Shown here piece by piece: positions 26,935 to 36,758 of a stretch of DNA of 64,000 bases. Each line of letters begins with the position of its first letter. The first letter of the stretch is position 1. The notes under the pieces were generated by a model that saw only the letters and a program-made list of their open reading frames with translations, had not been told where the DNA came from and did no database searches. This stretch comes from Arthrobacter mobilis. GTDB taxonomy: Bacteria; Actinomycetota; Actinomycetes; Actinomycetales; Micrococcaceae. The stretch lies in assembly GCF_012395835.1 (NCBI RefSeq), contig NZ_JAAZSQ010000001.1, positions 284,243 to 348,242 on the forward strand, written 5' to 3'. The translations under genes and the position numbers were made by a program.

Positions 26935-28389
26935 ATGGCACCTACCCCTGCGCTCTCAGACCGTCCGCGCGTCCTTGTTGTCGGCGGCGGCTATGTCGGC
27001 CTTTACGTGGCCCTGAAACTCCAGAAGAAGGTCAAGGCCCACGGCGGCGTGGTCACCCTGGTGGACCCGCTGCCGTACATGACCTACCAGCCGTTTTTGC
27101 CCGAGGTGGCGGCCGGGTCCATCGAGTCGAGGCACGCGGTGGTCTCGCACCGGATGCACCTGAAGCAGACCGAGGTCATTACCGGCTCGGTGACCGCCAT
27201 CGACCACGCCTCCCGGACCGCGACCGTGGAGTCCGCCGACGGCATTTCCTTCCAGATCCCCTACCGCGACGTGGTGATCGCCACCGGCGCGGTGACCCGC
27301 ACCTTCCCGATCCCGGGCCTGGCCGAGGTCGGCATCGGCCTGAAGACCATCGAGGAGGCCCTGGAGCTGCGCAACACGGTGCTCGAGCGCATCGAGGCCG
27401 GCTCGGTGCTGCCGCCGGGCAGCCGTGAGCGGGCCCGGGCACTGACCTTTGTCTGCGTGGGCGGCGGCTTTGCCGGGATCGAGGCGATGACCGAGATCGA
27501 GGACATGGCCCGCAAGGCGGTGGAGCAGAACCCGCGGCTGAAGCGCTCGGATTTGCGCTTTGTGCTGGTCGAGGCGATGGGCCGGATCATGCCCGAGGTG
27601 ACCGAGACCCAGGCCGAGTGGGTGGTCGAGCACATGCGTTCCCGCGGCATCGAGGTGCTGCTGAACACCTCCCTGGCCTCGGCCGTGGGCGGGAAGCTGG
27701 AACTGATCAACATGCCGGACAAGACCCCGGCGCAGAGCTTCGAGGCCGACACCCTGCTCTGGACCGCCGGCGTGCAGGCGAACCCGGTGGTGCGCAACTA
27801 CGGCTTCGCCCTGGACGAGCGCGGCCGGGTGCGGGCCAACGCCGAGCTGCGCATCCTGGACGAGGACGGCAACCCGGTCGAGGGCGCCTGGACCGCCGGG
27901 GACGTCGCGGCCGTGCCGGACCTGACCGGCGGGGGCGTGGGCGGGTACTGCGTGCCCAACGCCCAGCACGCGGTGCGCCAGGCCAAGCACCTGGCCAAGA
28001 ACATCTACGCCGAGCGCTGGGGCGTGGGCCAGGTCACCGAGTACAAGCATAAGAACCTGGGCGCGGTGGCCGGCTTCGGGATCAACAAGGGCGTGGCCAA
28101 GGTCATGGGCATCAAGCTCAAGGGCACCCTGGCCTGGCTGGCCCACCGCGGCTACCACGGCCTGGCCATGCCCACCGTCGAGCGCAAGATCCGCGTCATC
28201 GCCGACTGGACCCTCAACGCCCTCCTCGGCCGCGACACCACCGAGATCAGCGATATCGAGACCCCGTACCGGGCCTTCCGCGCCGCCGCCACCCCGGCCC
28301 CGGCGCCCGCCGTGGGCCACAGCGCGGACCAGAACCCCGCCAAGGATCCTGCCAAGGACACCGAGAAAGCCAAGAGCGAGAGCAAGTAG
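26935..28389 (+). CDS. ndh: Type II NADH dehydrogenase (NDH-2)
   Basis: A single-subunit, non-proton-pumping NADH:quinone oxidoreductase. The 484-residue product has two dinucleotide-binding motifs, VVGGGYVG near residues 15-22 (FAD) and VCVGGGFAGIE near 180 (NADH), and the TAGDVAAVPD segment typical of NDH-2. The C-terminal amphipathic region should anchor it to the membrane, and the last 40 residues are Ala/Pro/Lys-rich. The frame begins upstream at 26794, but the ATG at 26935 is set by the TATAGT hexamer. The Rex-like operator suggests control by the NADH/NAD ratio. Confidence 0.94.
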   Translation: MAPTPALSDRPRVLVVGGGYVGLYVALKLQKKVKAHGGVVTLVDPLPYMTYQPFLPEVAAGSIESRHAVVSHRMHLKQTEVITGSVTAIDHASRTATVESADGISFQIPYRDVVIATGAVTRTFPIPGLAEVGIGLKTIEEALELRNTVLERIEAGSVLPPGSRERARALTFVCVGGGFAGIEAMTEIEDMARKAVEQNPRLKRSDLRFVLVEAMGRIMPEVTETQAEWVVEHMRSRGIEVLLNTSLASAVGGKLELINMPDKTPAQSFEADTLLWTAGVQANPVVRNYGFALDERGRVRANAELRILDEDGNPVEGAWTAGDVAAVPDLTGGGVGGYCVPNAQHAVRQAKHLAKNIYAERWGVGQVTEYKHKNLGAVAGFGINKGVAKVMGIKLKGTLAWLAHRGYHGLAMPTVERKIRVIADWTLNALLGRDTTEISDIETPYRAFRAAATPAPAPAVGHSADQNPAKDPAKDTEKAKSESK

Positions 28390-28410
28390 CTTTCCCGCCC
28401 GACGCAAGCC

Positions 28411-28453
28411 GGCGGCGGGGAGGTTCCGCAACCAGCGGATCCTCCCCGCCGCC
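28411..28453 (+). terminator. Intrinsic terminator of ndh
   Basis: A perfect 13-bp GC-rich inverted repeat with a 17-nt loop, followed by GTCGTTTT on the plus strand. Confidence 0.88.
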
Positions 28454-28492
28454 GTCGTTTTAAGGCCGTCGCCACAAGCGGAATTCCAGTCG

Positions 28493-28498
28493 TAGACT
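28493..28498 (+). promoter_or_regulatory. -10-like hexamer for leaderless GNAT gene
   Basis: TAGACT lies 6 nt before the GTG at 28505. Confidence 0.45.
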
Positions 28499-28504
28499 GC
28501 AGGG

Positions 28505-29011
28505 GTGGAGCTGAGGAGCGAGCAGCCGGCCGACCGGCCGGCGATCCTGCGTCTGGCCCGCAGTGCCTTCGGAACGGACGACGGCGCGGAGCCGCCGGAG
28601 CCGGGGCTGCTGGCCGCATTGTTCGCCTGCGAGGAGTACATTCCCGAACTGTCCGTCGTCGCCATGGACGGGGGCGAGGTCGCCGGCCACTGCATTACCA
28701 CCCGGGCCTGGATCGGCAGCGAGCCGGCGCTGGGGCTTGGCCCGCTTGCCGTGCTGCCGGAGCGCCAGCGGCGGGGTATCGGGGCGGCCCTGCTGGCGGA
28801 AACGCGCCGGCGTGCCCTGCTGCTGGGGGAGCGGGTCATCGTCCTGCTCGGCCACACCAGCTACTATCCGCGGTTCGGCTACCGGCCGGCCGCCGCGCTG
28901 GGGATCCTGGCCCCGGATCCGCGCTGGGGCGACCATTTCATGGCCCTGCCGCTGGCCGGTCCCGTTCCGTCCGGGCCTTTCCGTTACGCCGCCCCGTTCG
29001 CCGGCCTGTAG
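28505..29011 (+). CDS. GNAT family N-acetyltransferase
   Basis: An acetyl-CoA-dependent acyltransferase of the GNAT fold, substrate unknown. The 168-residue product has a motif A region (GLGPLAVLPERQRRGIGAAL) with the acetyl-CoA binding pattern R/Q-x-x-G-x-G/A at QRRGIGA, and the HTSYYPRFGY segment typical of the YhbS subgroup. The GTG start is supported by a -10-like hexamer 6 nt upstream. It is a single gene between the ndh terminator and a tRNA gene. Confidence 0.85.
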   Translation: MELRSEQPADRPAILRLARSAFGTDDGAEPPEPGLLAALFACEEYIPELSVVAMDGGEVAGHCITTRAWIGSEPALGLGPLAVLPERQRRGIGAALLAETRRRALLLGERVIVLLGHTSYYPRFGYRPAAALGILAPDPRWGDHFMALPLAGPVPSGPFRYAAPFAGL

Positions 29012-29049
29012 CAGGCATCGAGTAGGCTTGTCACTGACCTTCCGGTCCG

Positions 29050-29122
29050 GCCCCAGTAGCCCAATGGCAGAGGCAGGAGACTTAAAATCTTCTCAGTGCA
29101 GGTTCGAGTCCTGTCTGGGGCA
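29050..29122 (+). tRNA. tRNA with anticodon UAA, annotated Leu, class I architecture
   Basis: A cloverleaf is readable by eye: 7-bp acceptor stem (GCCCCAG with CTGGGGC), a short D stem, 5-bp anticodon stem with loop CTTAAAA (anticodon TAA), a 5-nt variable loop, and a T arm with TTCGAGT. Discriminator is A73, followed by C, C and T, so the terminal A of CCA is not encoded. UAA would read UUA (Leu), but bacterial tRNA-Leu normally has a long variable arm, and this one does not. The charging identity is therefore not certain. Confidence 0.8.
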
Positions 29123-29169
29123 CCTGTTGCGGCAACGGTTAATCAGCAGCGGACCTGCGCCGTTGCTGC

Positions 29170-29185
29170 TGTGACGAGCGTTACA
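29170..29185 (+). promoter_or_regulatory. CRP/GlxR-like operator upstream of livK
   Basis: TGTGACGAGCGTTACA matches TGTGA-N6-TCACA at 9 of 10 fixed positions. Its centre is about 62 bp before the inferred start of the livK transcript. Confidence 0.4.
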
Positions 29186-29204
29186 AGGATGTAACCGAAA
29201 CGTC

Positions 29205-29233
29205 TTATTTTTCGCCTCATCATGCACTAGGTT
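29205..29233 (+). promoter_or_regulatory. Candidate livK promoter
   Basis: TTATTT (29205-29210) and TAGGTT (29228-29233) with 17-bp spacing. The -35 is weak, which fits an activated promoter. The expected start is near 29240, with a leader of about 68 nt. Confidence 0.4.
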
Positions 29234-29307
29234 CATGTTTACGGTACGCGGCTCCCGCAGGACCGGGGTTTCGCGCTGGCCGACCTTTGGATCGAGGAGA
29301 AGACCTT

Positions 29308-30693
29308 ATGACTGCAACACGCAATGCAGTTCCTTCCGGCGGAAGCAGCCGCGCCGTCCGGGCCGGCAGGTTCGCAGTGCTGGGGGTCGGGGTTGCGCTC
29401 TTCGCCTCCGCCTGCGGGGGCGGGACGAACGCTCCGACCGACGGCGGCGGCACCACCGGCGCGGGGGCAGCCTCCGGCCTGTCCTGCCCGGAGGGCGGTG
29501 CCGGCGCCGAATCGACCGAACGTCCCACGGGCGACCCGGCAGCAGTTCCGGCCTCCAAGGGCTCGACCGACACGCCGCTGAAGCTGGGCACCCTGCTGCC
29601 GACCACCGGTACGCTGTCCTACCTCGGGCCGCCGGAAATCGCCGGCGTCGACCTTGCCGTCAAGGACATCAACGCCGCCGGCGGCGTGCTGGGCAAGGAC
29701 GTGTCGGTGGTCCACCGCGATTCCGGCGATACCACCACCGACATCGCCACCCAGTCCGTCACGGACCTGCTCGGGCAGGACGTCAGCGCCATTATCGGCG
29801 CGGCCTCCTCGAGCGTGTCCATGAACGTGATCGACCAGATCACCAAGGCCGGCGTGGTCCAGATTTCCCCGGCCAACACCTCGCCCGCGTTCTCCACCTA
29901 CGACGACAACGGCCTGTACTTCCGCACCGCGCCCTCCGACGTGCTCCAGGGCCGCACGCTGGGCAGCTACATGATCTCCTGCGGCGCCCAGACGCTGGGC
30001 ATGATCGTGCTCAACGACCCGTACGGCACCGGGCTGCAGAAGAACGTCAAGGAGGCCTTCACCGGGGCCGGCGGCCAGGTGGTGGCCGAGGAGATGTTCA
30101 ACACCGGCGACTCGCAGTTCAGCTCGCAGGTGGACGCGGTGGTGGCCGCCAAGCCGGATGCCATCGCCCTGATCACCTTCGAGGAGGTCAAGAGCATCGC
30201 GCCGCTGCTGCTCGCCAAGGGGATCTCTCCGGAGCAGCTCTTCCTGGTGGACGGCAATACCGCTGACCTGAGCAAGGACCTGGATGCAGGGATGATGGAA
30301 GGTGCCCAGGGCACCATCCCGGGCACTTTCGCCAAGACGAACTTCCGCGAGCGGCTGGCCACGGTCGACGACAACCTGCAGGACTACGCCTATGCCGGCG
30401 AAGCCTACGACGCGGTGACCCTGGTAGCCCTGGCTGCCGAGGCCGCGGGCAGCACCGACGGCCAGGACATTGCCAAGCAGCTGGAGGGGGCCTCCAAGGA
30501 CGGGGAGAAGTGCTATGACTTCGCCGCCTGCGTGACCCTGCTCCGCGAGGGCCAGGACATCGACTACGACGGCATCTCGGGCCCAATCACCTTCGACGAG
30601 AACGGGGACCCGACCGAGGCGTACGTCGGCATCTACAAGTACAACGCCGAGAACGTCCCGCAGCCGGTCCGCGAGGAGTTCGGCCAGCTCTGA
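29308..30693 (+). CDS. livK: Branched-chain amino acid ABC transporter, substrate-binding lipoprotein
   Basis: An extracytoplasmic binding lipoprotein for a hydrophobic amino acid importer. The 461-residue product has a type II signal with lipobox ending at C36 (FASAC), a Gly/Thr/Ser-rich linker, and a Peripla_BP_6 (Leu/Ile/Val-binding) domain from about residue 95. Two cysteine-containing loops near the end (CYDFAACVTLL) are seen. The ATG at 29308 has GAGGAG 8 nt before it; an earlier in-frame codon at 29287 has no site. The transporter genes livHMGF lie downstream on the opposite strand, convergent with it. The ligand is inferred from that context only. Confidence 0.88.
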   Translation: MTATRNAVPSGGSSRAVRAGRFAVLGVGVALFASACGGGTNAPTDGGGTTGAGAASGLSCPEGGAGAESTERPTGDPAAVPASKGSTDTPLKLGTLLPTTGTLSYLGPPEIAGVDLAVKDINAAGGVLGKDVSVVHRDSGDTTTDIATQSVTDLLGQDVSAIIGAASSSVSMNVIDQITKAGVVQISPANTSPAFSTYDDNGLYFRTAPSDVLQGRTLGSYMISCGAQTLGMIVLNDPYGTGLQKNVKEAFTGAGGQVVAEEMFNTGDSQFSSQVDAVVAAKPDAIALITFEEVKSIAPLLLAKGISPEQLFLVDGNTADLSKDLDAGMMEGAQGTIPGTFAKTNFRERLATVDDNLQDYAYAGEAYDAVTLVALAAEAAGSTDGQDIAKQLEGASKDGEKCYDFAACVTLLREGQDIDYDGISGPITFDENGDPTEAYVGIYKYNAENVPQPVREEFGQL

Positions 30694-30726
30694 CACACGC
30701 TTTCCTCCTGTCACTCGCACTGACCC

Positions 30727-30758
30727 AGCAGGCCTCCGCCCTCCGGCGGGGGCCTGCT
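30727..30758 (+). terminator. Terminator after livK
   Basis: A 14-bp GC-rich inverted repeat with a 4-nt loop and one G-T type mismatch, 33 nt after the livK stop. It may act in both directions. Confidence 0.75.
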
Positions 30759-30801
30759 GCGTTGCGGCGGCCGGTGCCGGTACACCTGCTGCCGGCGCAC
30801 G

Positions 30802-30847
30802 ACGGCGGCGGCGCCCCGGGTGGGACGCCGCCGCCGTGGTTGGATGG
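30802..30847 (-). terminator. Terminator-like hairpin after livF
   Basis: A perfect 12-bp GC-rich inverted repeat with a 22-nt loop, just downstream of livF on the minus strand. No T tract follows it. Confidence 0.5.
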
Positions 30848-30856
30848 GTGCGCCGC

Positions 30857-32648
<1,792 letters not shown>

Positions 32649-32652
<4 letters not shown>

Positions 32653-33629
32653 GTGAATGCCAGCTCCCTCTTGTTGCCCAGCACGCCCTGGGGCCTGAAG
32701 ATCATCAGCAGCATGAGCGCGATGCCCACCATGATGTAGCGGAGCTGCCCGGCCTGGGTGGTGGTGATGAAGGTGATGATGCCCGACTCGATCGCTCCGT
32801 AGAGCAGGCCCTGGGTCAGCGAGAGCACCACCCAGAAGATCATTGCCCCGAGCACGGGGCCCAGGACGGTGGCCATGCCGCCGAGCAGCAGGCAGGTCCA
32901 CAGGAAGAAGGTCAGCTCCGTGCCGTAGTTCGCCGGCTGGACCGAGCTGCGCGGCAGGGTGAACAGGATCCCGGCCAAGGTGCCTAGGATGCCGCCGATG
33001 ACCAGGGCCTGCATCTTGTAGGCGTAGACGTTCTTGCCCAGGGATCTCACGGCGTTCTCGTCCTCGCGGATGCCCTTGAGCACCCTGCCCCAGGGGCTGC
33101 GCATCAGCAGCAGGACCAGCACGCAGCACAGCGCCACCAGCGCCCAGGCCGTCACGCGGACCCAGAGGTCCCGGTGGCTCAGGGCCACGAAGCCCAGATC
33201 GTACCTGCCTTCGGGAAACGGGTTCAGCGCGTAGAAACCGTTGGTAAAGCCGTTCAGGCCGCCGGCCGACCCGGTGACGTCGGTGAGCCGGTTGGTGGTC
33301 ACCACGTACCTGGCGATCTCGGCGGCGGCAATGGTGACGATGGCCAGGTAGTCGGCCCGCAGGCGCAGCGTTGGAATGCCCAGCAGGAAGGCAAAGACCA
33401 CCGAGCACACCAGCGCGACCAGCACCGCCACCCAGAATGGTGCATTGAAGGTCAGCGTGGAGATGGCAAAGCCGTAGGCGCCCATGGCCATGAAGCCGGC
33501 CTGGCCGAAATTCAGCAGGCCCGTATAGCCGAAATGCACCGCCAGGCCCAGCGCGGCCAGGCCGTACGCAGCGGTGGTCGGGCTGATGATCTCGCCCAGG
33601 GCCCCGTTGAGAATGTTCAGGAAGTCCAT
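32649..33629 (-). CDS. livM: Branched-chain amino acid ABC transporter permease LivM
   Basis: A membrane subunit of the importer. The 326-residue product has about nine hydrophobic segments and the GYTGLLNFGQAGFMAMGAY region (GxTGLxNFGQ) typical of LivM. The ATG at 33629 has GGAGG 9 nt before it. It follows livH by 13 nt and overlaps livG by one codon phase (stop/start), so the operon order is livH-livM-livG-livF. Confidence 0.92.
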
Positions 33630-33642
33630 GTGCTCTTGCCTC

Positions 33643-34983
33643 CTAGCCCACGCGCTCTCTGCGGCCCAGGATGCCTTGGGGCCGGAACAGCAGCACGACG
33701 ATCATGATCAGCAGGGCCCCGACAAACTTCAGGTCGGCCTCCAGCCAGATGGTCGAGACCTCCACGAAGATGCCCACGATCACCGAACCGACCAGGGCGC
33801 CGAACACCGTCCCCAGGCCGCCCAGGGTGACCCCGGCGAAGATCAGCAGCAGGATCTGCTGGCCCATGTTGAAGGAGACCCCCGGCCGGTAGTACGCCCA
33901 GAGGATGCCGCCCAGGGCTGCGAGCAGGCCGCCGACTGTCCAGACGATGCGGATGACATTGTCCACGTCGATGCCGGAGGCCGAGGCCAGCGCGGGATTG
34001 TCGGCGACTGCCCTGGTGGCCTTGCCGAGCCTGGTGCGCAGCAGCAGGAACCCGAGCAGCCCGATCACCACTGCGCTGATGACCAGGGACTGGAGGGTGT
34101 TCTGCGAGATGGAGACGGCGCCGAGGGAAATCTGCGGGCTTTGCGCGCCGGGCAGCTGCTGGATGGCGCCGCCGAAGAAGAGCTGGATGACGTACCGTAC
34201 GGCCAGGGCCAGCCCGATGCTGACGATCATCATGGCAATCAGTCCCGAGCCCCGCTGGCGCAGCGGCCGCCACAGCCCGGCGTCCTGGAGGTAGCCGGAG
34301 AGGCCGCCGCCGATGATCGCCAGGGCCGCTGCGAGCCAGACCGGCAGTCCCATGCCGGCGAGGAAGAACATCAGCACCGCGCCGAGCGTGACCATCTCGC
34401 CGTGGGCGAAGTTCGTCAGTCCGGTGGTGCCGAAGATCAGCGACAGGCCCACCGATGCCAGGGCCAGCAGCAGGCCGAAGCTCAACCCGGCGATCAGGCG
34501 CTCAGCCAGCTGTTCGCCCAGGTTGGCCCCCCGCACCACAATGCCTTCGCCGAGCGGGAAAACGGCTCCGGCGTTGGAAGTATTGGCAAAGGTCACCGTC
34601 CGGGGATTCTGTGCCCCTGGTGCCAGCACCACGCCTTCGGGCAGGGTGCTCTCGTCCAGTTCCACCTGGTAGGTGCCCTGCACCGGAACCCGGATGGTCC
34701 AGGCACCTGAAGCGGAGGTGACCGTCTCGCCGCTGAAGCCTTCGCCGGTCGCCCGGATGGTCACGTCCGGAACCGGCTGGCCGGCATTGCGCAGCACGCC
34801 GTTGATGCTGAAGCGGAAGTTCTCCTGGTCGCCAGGCCCCGGGGCGGGCGAGGTTTGGCTGGCGGGCGATGCTGCCGGCCCGGCAGCCTGCGAAGCCGGC
34901 GCGGTGACGAGCAGTGCTGCAAAGAACGCCGCGAGCGCTGCAAGCAGCCAGGTGGACCGTACGAGCCTCGGCACTGATCCCAA
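33643..34983 (-). CDS. livH: Branched-chain amino acid ABC transporter permease LivH with N-terminal extracytoplasmic domain
   Basis: The first permease of the importer, here fused to extra domains. The 446-residue product has a signal peptide-like segment (about 1-34, ending near SQA), a Pro/Ser-rich linker, and a beta-rich region at about 56-115. That region contains the PDVTIRATG, SGAWTIRVP and GTYQVELDE strands of a carboxypeptidase-regulatory-like domain. A normal LivH of about 285 residues follows from residue 160, with the GLTNFAHGEM motif. The frame opens at an ATG at 34998, but the TTG at 34983 is favoured because GGAGGT lies 7 nt upstream. The extra domain should sit outside the membrane, close to where LivK docks. 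Confidence 0.88.
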   Translation of the reverse strand: MGSVPRLVRSTWLLAALAAFFAALLVTAPASQAAGPAASPASQTSPAPGPGDQENFRFSINGVLRNAGQPVPDVTIRATGEGFSGETVTSASGAWTIRVPVQGTYQVELDESTLPEGVVLAPGAQNPRTVTFANTSNAGAVFPLGEGIVVRGANLGEQLAERLIAGLSFGLLLALASVGLSLIFGTTGLTNFAHGEMVTLGAVLMFFLAGMGLPVWLAAALAIIGGGLSGYLQDAGLWRPLRQRGSGLIAMMIVSIGLALAVRYVIQLFFGGAIQQLPGAQSPQISLGAVSISQNTLQSLVISAVVIGLLGFLLLRTRLGKATRAVADNPALASASGIDVDNVIRIVWTVGGLLAALGGILWAYYRPGVSFNMGQQILLLIFAGVTLGGLGTVFGALVGSVIVGIFVEVSTIWLEADLKFVGALLIMIVVLLFRPQGILGRRERVG

Positions 34984-35010
34984 GTTATGTACCTCCACAG
35001 CGTGGGGGAC

Positions 35011-35028
35011 CTGCCGGTTCTCCGGCAG
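35011..35028 (-). repeat. Hairpin in the livH leader
   Basis: A perfect 7-bp inverted repeat with a TTCT tetraloop, 28 nt upstream of the livH start. It may affect leader folding. Its function is unknown. Confidence 0.4.
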
Positions 35029-35041
35029 ATACTGGCACGCC

Positions 35042-35057
35042 TGTGATGCAAATCACC
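35042..35057 (-). promoter_or_regulatory. CRP/GlxR-like palindrome upstream of livH
   Basis: TGTGATGCAAATCACC matches TGTGA-N6-TCACA at 9 of 10 fixed positions. It lies 59-74 nt upstream of the livH start. I could not place a convincing -10, so activator or repressor geometry is open. Confidence 0.4.
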
Positions 35058-35188
35058 GACGTGCGCATCATGTTACCTGTGGATTGTGTTCGCCACGTTG
35101 CGAAACAGCCGCTTTAGATCGCGATCCAATAACAACTGGGAAAATGTAGCGCCAGCGGGCCGGGCGGGGCGTCCGGACGCGTGGAAGT

Positions 35189-35205
35189 GCCCCGTCGGGC
35201 GGGGC
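35189..35205 (-). terminator. Possible weak terminator after the groES-like gene
   Basis: A 6-bp GC-only inverted repeat with a 5-nt loop, 27 nt downstream of the gene. No T tract follows. Confidence 0.3.
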
Positions 35206-35231
35206 GGCCCATCCGGGAGGTACGGCCCGGT

Positions 35232-35591
35232 CTAGAGGTACAGGCCGGTGCTGCTGTCGGTCGTCTCGGGTTCGGCCACCGCGTGCACGTCACGTTCGCG
35301 GAGCAGGATGTAGTCCTTGGCGTTGACCTCGACCTCGGCCCGGTCCTCCGGATCGAAGAGCACACGGTCACCCACGCCGACCTGGCGCACATTCGGTCCC
35401 GCTGCCACCACGTCGGCCCAGGCCAGCCGCTTGCCCATCACTGCCGTGGCCGGAATGACGATCCCCGAGGCGGAGCGGCGCTCGCTGGAGTCCTTGTCCA
35501 GGGCCACGAGGATGCGGTCGTGGAGCATGCGCAGGGGCAGTTGGTGGACGGCGGATCCACTGCTGGAACGGGGGGAATGGCTCTCGGTCAC
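35232..35591 (-). CDS. GroES-family co-chaperone
   Basis: A 10-kDa-type chaperonin cap related to GroES, 119 residues. The N-terminal 20 residues are an extra Ser-rich tail. The core has the LHDRILVALDKD start, the mobile-loop SASGIVIPAT and the C-terminal DYILLRERDVHAV strand. There is no groEL next to it, so it may be a secondary copy. The GTG at 35591 is supported by TAGAAT 6 nt upstream and the lack of a ribosome site, suggesting a leaderless mRNA. Confidence 0.85.
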   Translation of the reverse strand: MTESHSPRSSSGSAVHQLPLRMLHDRILVALDKDSSERRSASGIVIPATAVMGKRLAWADVVAAGPNVRQVGVGDRVLFDPEDRAEVEVNAKDYILLRERDVHAVAEPETTDSSTGLYL

Positions 35592-35597
35592 CTCAGT

Positions 35598-35603
35598 ATT
35601 CTA
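35598..35603 (-). promoter_or_regulatory. -10-like hexamer for leaderless groES-like gene
   Basis: On the minus strand TAGAAT lies 6 nt before the GTG. Confidence 0.5.
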
Positions 35604-35811
35604 GCGAGCGGGCAGCACCGGCTTGGCCGCCCGGCGGCAGCGGAACGGGAGGAACAGGACGGGAAAGGATCAAGGAAGTGCAACGATTGGCACTGTTCCT
35701 GCCTGCCGGGGAGAGATCCGGGCCTGTTGTTCGTTGGAGTTGGTAGGGTTGGTTAAACCAGACCCATTCCTGGACGTTCCTTAGATGCCCCCCAGATGGA
35801 GGACAAAAAAC

Positions 35812-36651
35812 ATGGCACTCGGTGGAAATCCGGTCTTCAACAACCCCAACGCGTTCCGCAAGGAGCCGGGCGGGGCGGCGGCCGGTTCGGCAGTGCTCGC
35901 CGGACAGGCGCAGATGAGCAGCGAGCAGCTGCAGGATCTCTACAACCGCCCGTCCGCAGGCCCGGCCCAGACCGGCCGGATGACCTACGACGACGTGATC
36001 ATGAAGACGCTGGCCTGCCTGGTCCTGGTGCTGGCCGGTGCCGCCGTCGGCTGGATGGTTCCGGCGCTTATGATCCCCGGCATGATCGTGGGCCTGATCC
36101 TGGGCCTGGTCAACTCCTTCAAGCGGCAGCCCTCGAAAGGCCTGATCCTGGCCTACGCCGGCGCCGAGGGTGTCTTCGTCGGCGCCCTGTCCATGGTCAT
36201 CGACTCGATGTACCCGGGCGTGGCACCGCAGGCAGTGCTCGGCACCGTCTGCGTCTTCGCCGTGACGCTGGCCCTGTTCAAGAGCGGCAAGGTGCGCGCG
36301 ACGCCCAAGGCCATGAAGTTCTTCATGATTGCCATGGCCGGCTACCTGGTGTTCTCGCTGGTCAACTTCGGACTGGTGATGTTCGGCGTGCTCGACAACC
36401 AGTGGGGCATGCGCGGCATGGACATCTCCATCATGGGCATCAGCATCCCGCTCGGCGTCCTGATTGGCCTCGTGGCCATCGCGCTGGCGGCGTTTGCGCT
36501 GATCATGGACTTTACCTCGATCGAGGAGGGGGTCAAGGCCGGGGTGGATGCCCGGTTCGCCTGGACTGCCGCCTTCGGCCTGACCGTGACGCTGATCTGG
36601 CTGTACGTGGAGATCCTGCGCGTCCTGGCCATCCTGCGCGGCGAGGAATAA
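35812..36651 (+). CDS. Bax inhibitor-1/YccA-like membrane protein
   Basis: An integral membrane protein of the Bax inhibitor-1 (YccA/YbhL) superfamily, whose bacterial members interact with membrane proteases or leak cations. The 279-residue product has a hydrophilic Asn/Pro-rich N terminus, then seven hydrophobic segments from about residue 65. It ends with a conserved DFTSIEEGV segment and charged residues of the C-terminal helix. The start is the ATG at 35812 because GGAGG lies 9 nt before it. A 12-bp stem terminator follows. Its substrate and role are unknown. Confidence 0.85.
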   Translation: MALGGNPVFNNPNAFRKEPGGAAAGSAVLAGQAQMSSEQLQDLYNRPSAGPAQTGRMTYDDVIMKTLACLVLVLAGAAVGWMVPALMIPGMIVGLILGLVNSFKRQPSKGLILAYAGAEGVFVGALSMVIDSMYPGVAPQAVLGTVCVFAVTLALFKSGKVRATPKAMKFFMIAMAGYLVFSLVNFGLVMFGVLDNQWGMRGMDISIMGISIPLGVLIGLVAIALAAFALIMDFTSIEEGVKAGVDARFAWTAAFGLTVTLIWLYVEILRVLAILRGEE

Positions 36652-36675
36652 CGCCCCGCCCCTGCGAAGCCTGAC

Positions 36676-36703
36676 CGTGCGCCCCGGAGATCCGGGGCGC
36701 ACG
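36676..36703 (+). terminator. Intrinsic terminator of the Bax inhibitor-like gene
   Basis: A perfect 12-bp inverted repeat with a 4-nt loop, followed by TCGTTTAA. Confidence 0.85.
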
Positions 36704-36746
36704 TCGTTTAACGGCACACGGCGGCGGTGCCCGGACCACTGCCCGG

Positions 36747-36752
36747 TAGCTT
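36747..36752 (+). promoter_or_regulatory. -10-like hexamer for leaderless aldose epimerase gene
   Basis: TAGCTT lies 6 nt before the ATG at 36759. Confidence 0.45.
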
Positions 36753-36758
36753 TAAGCC

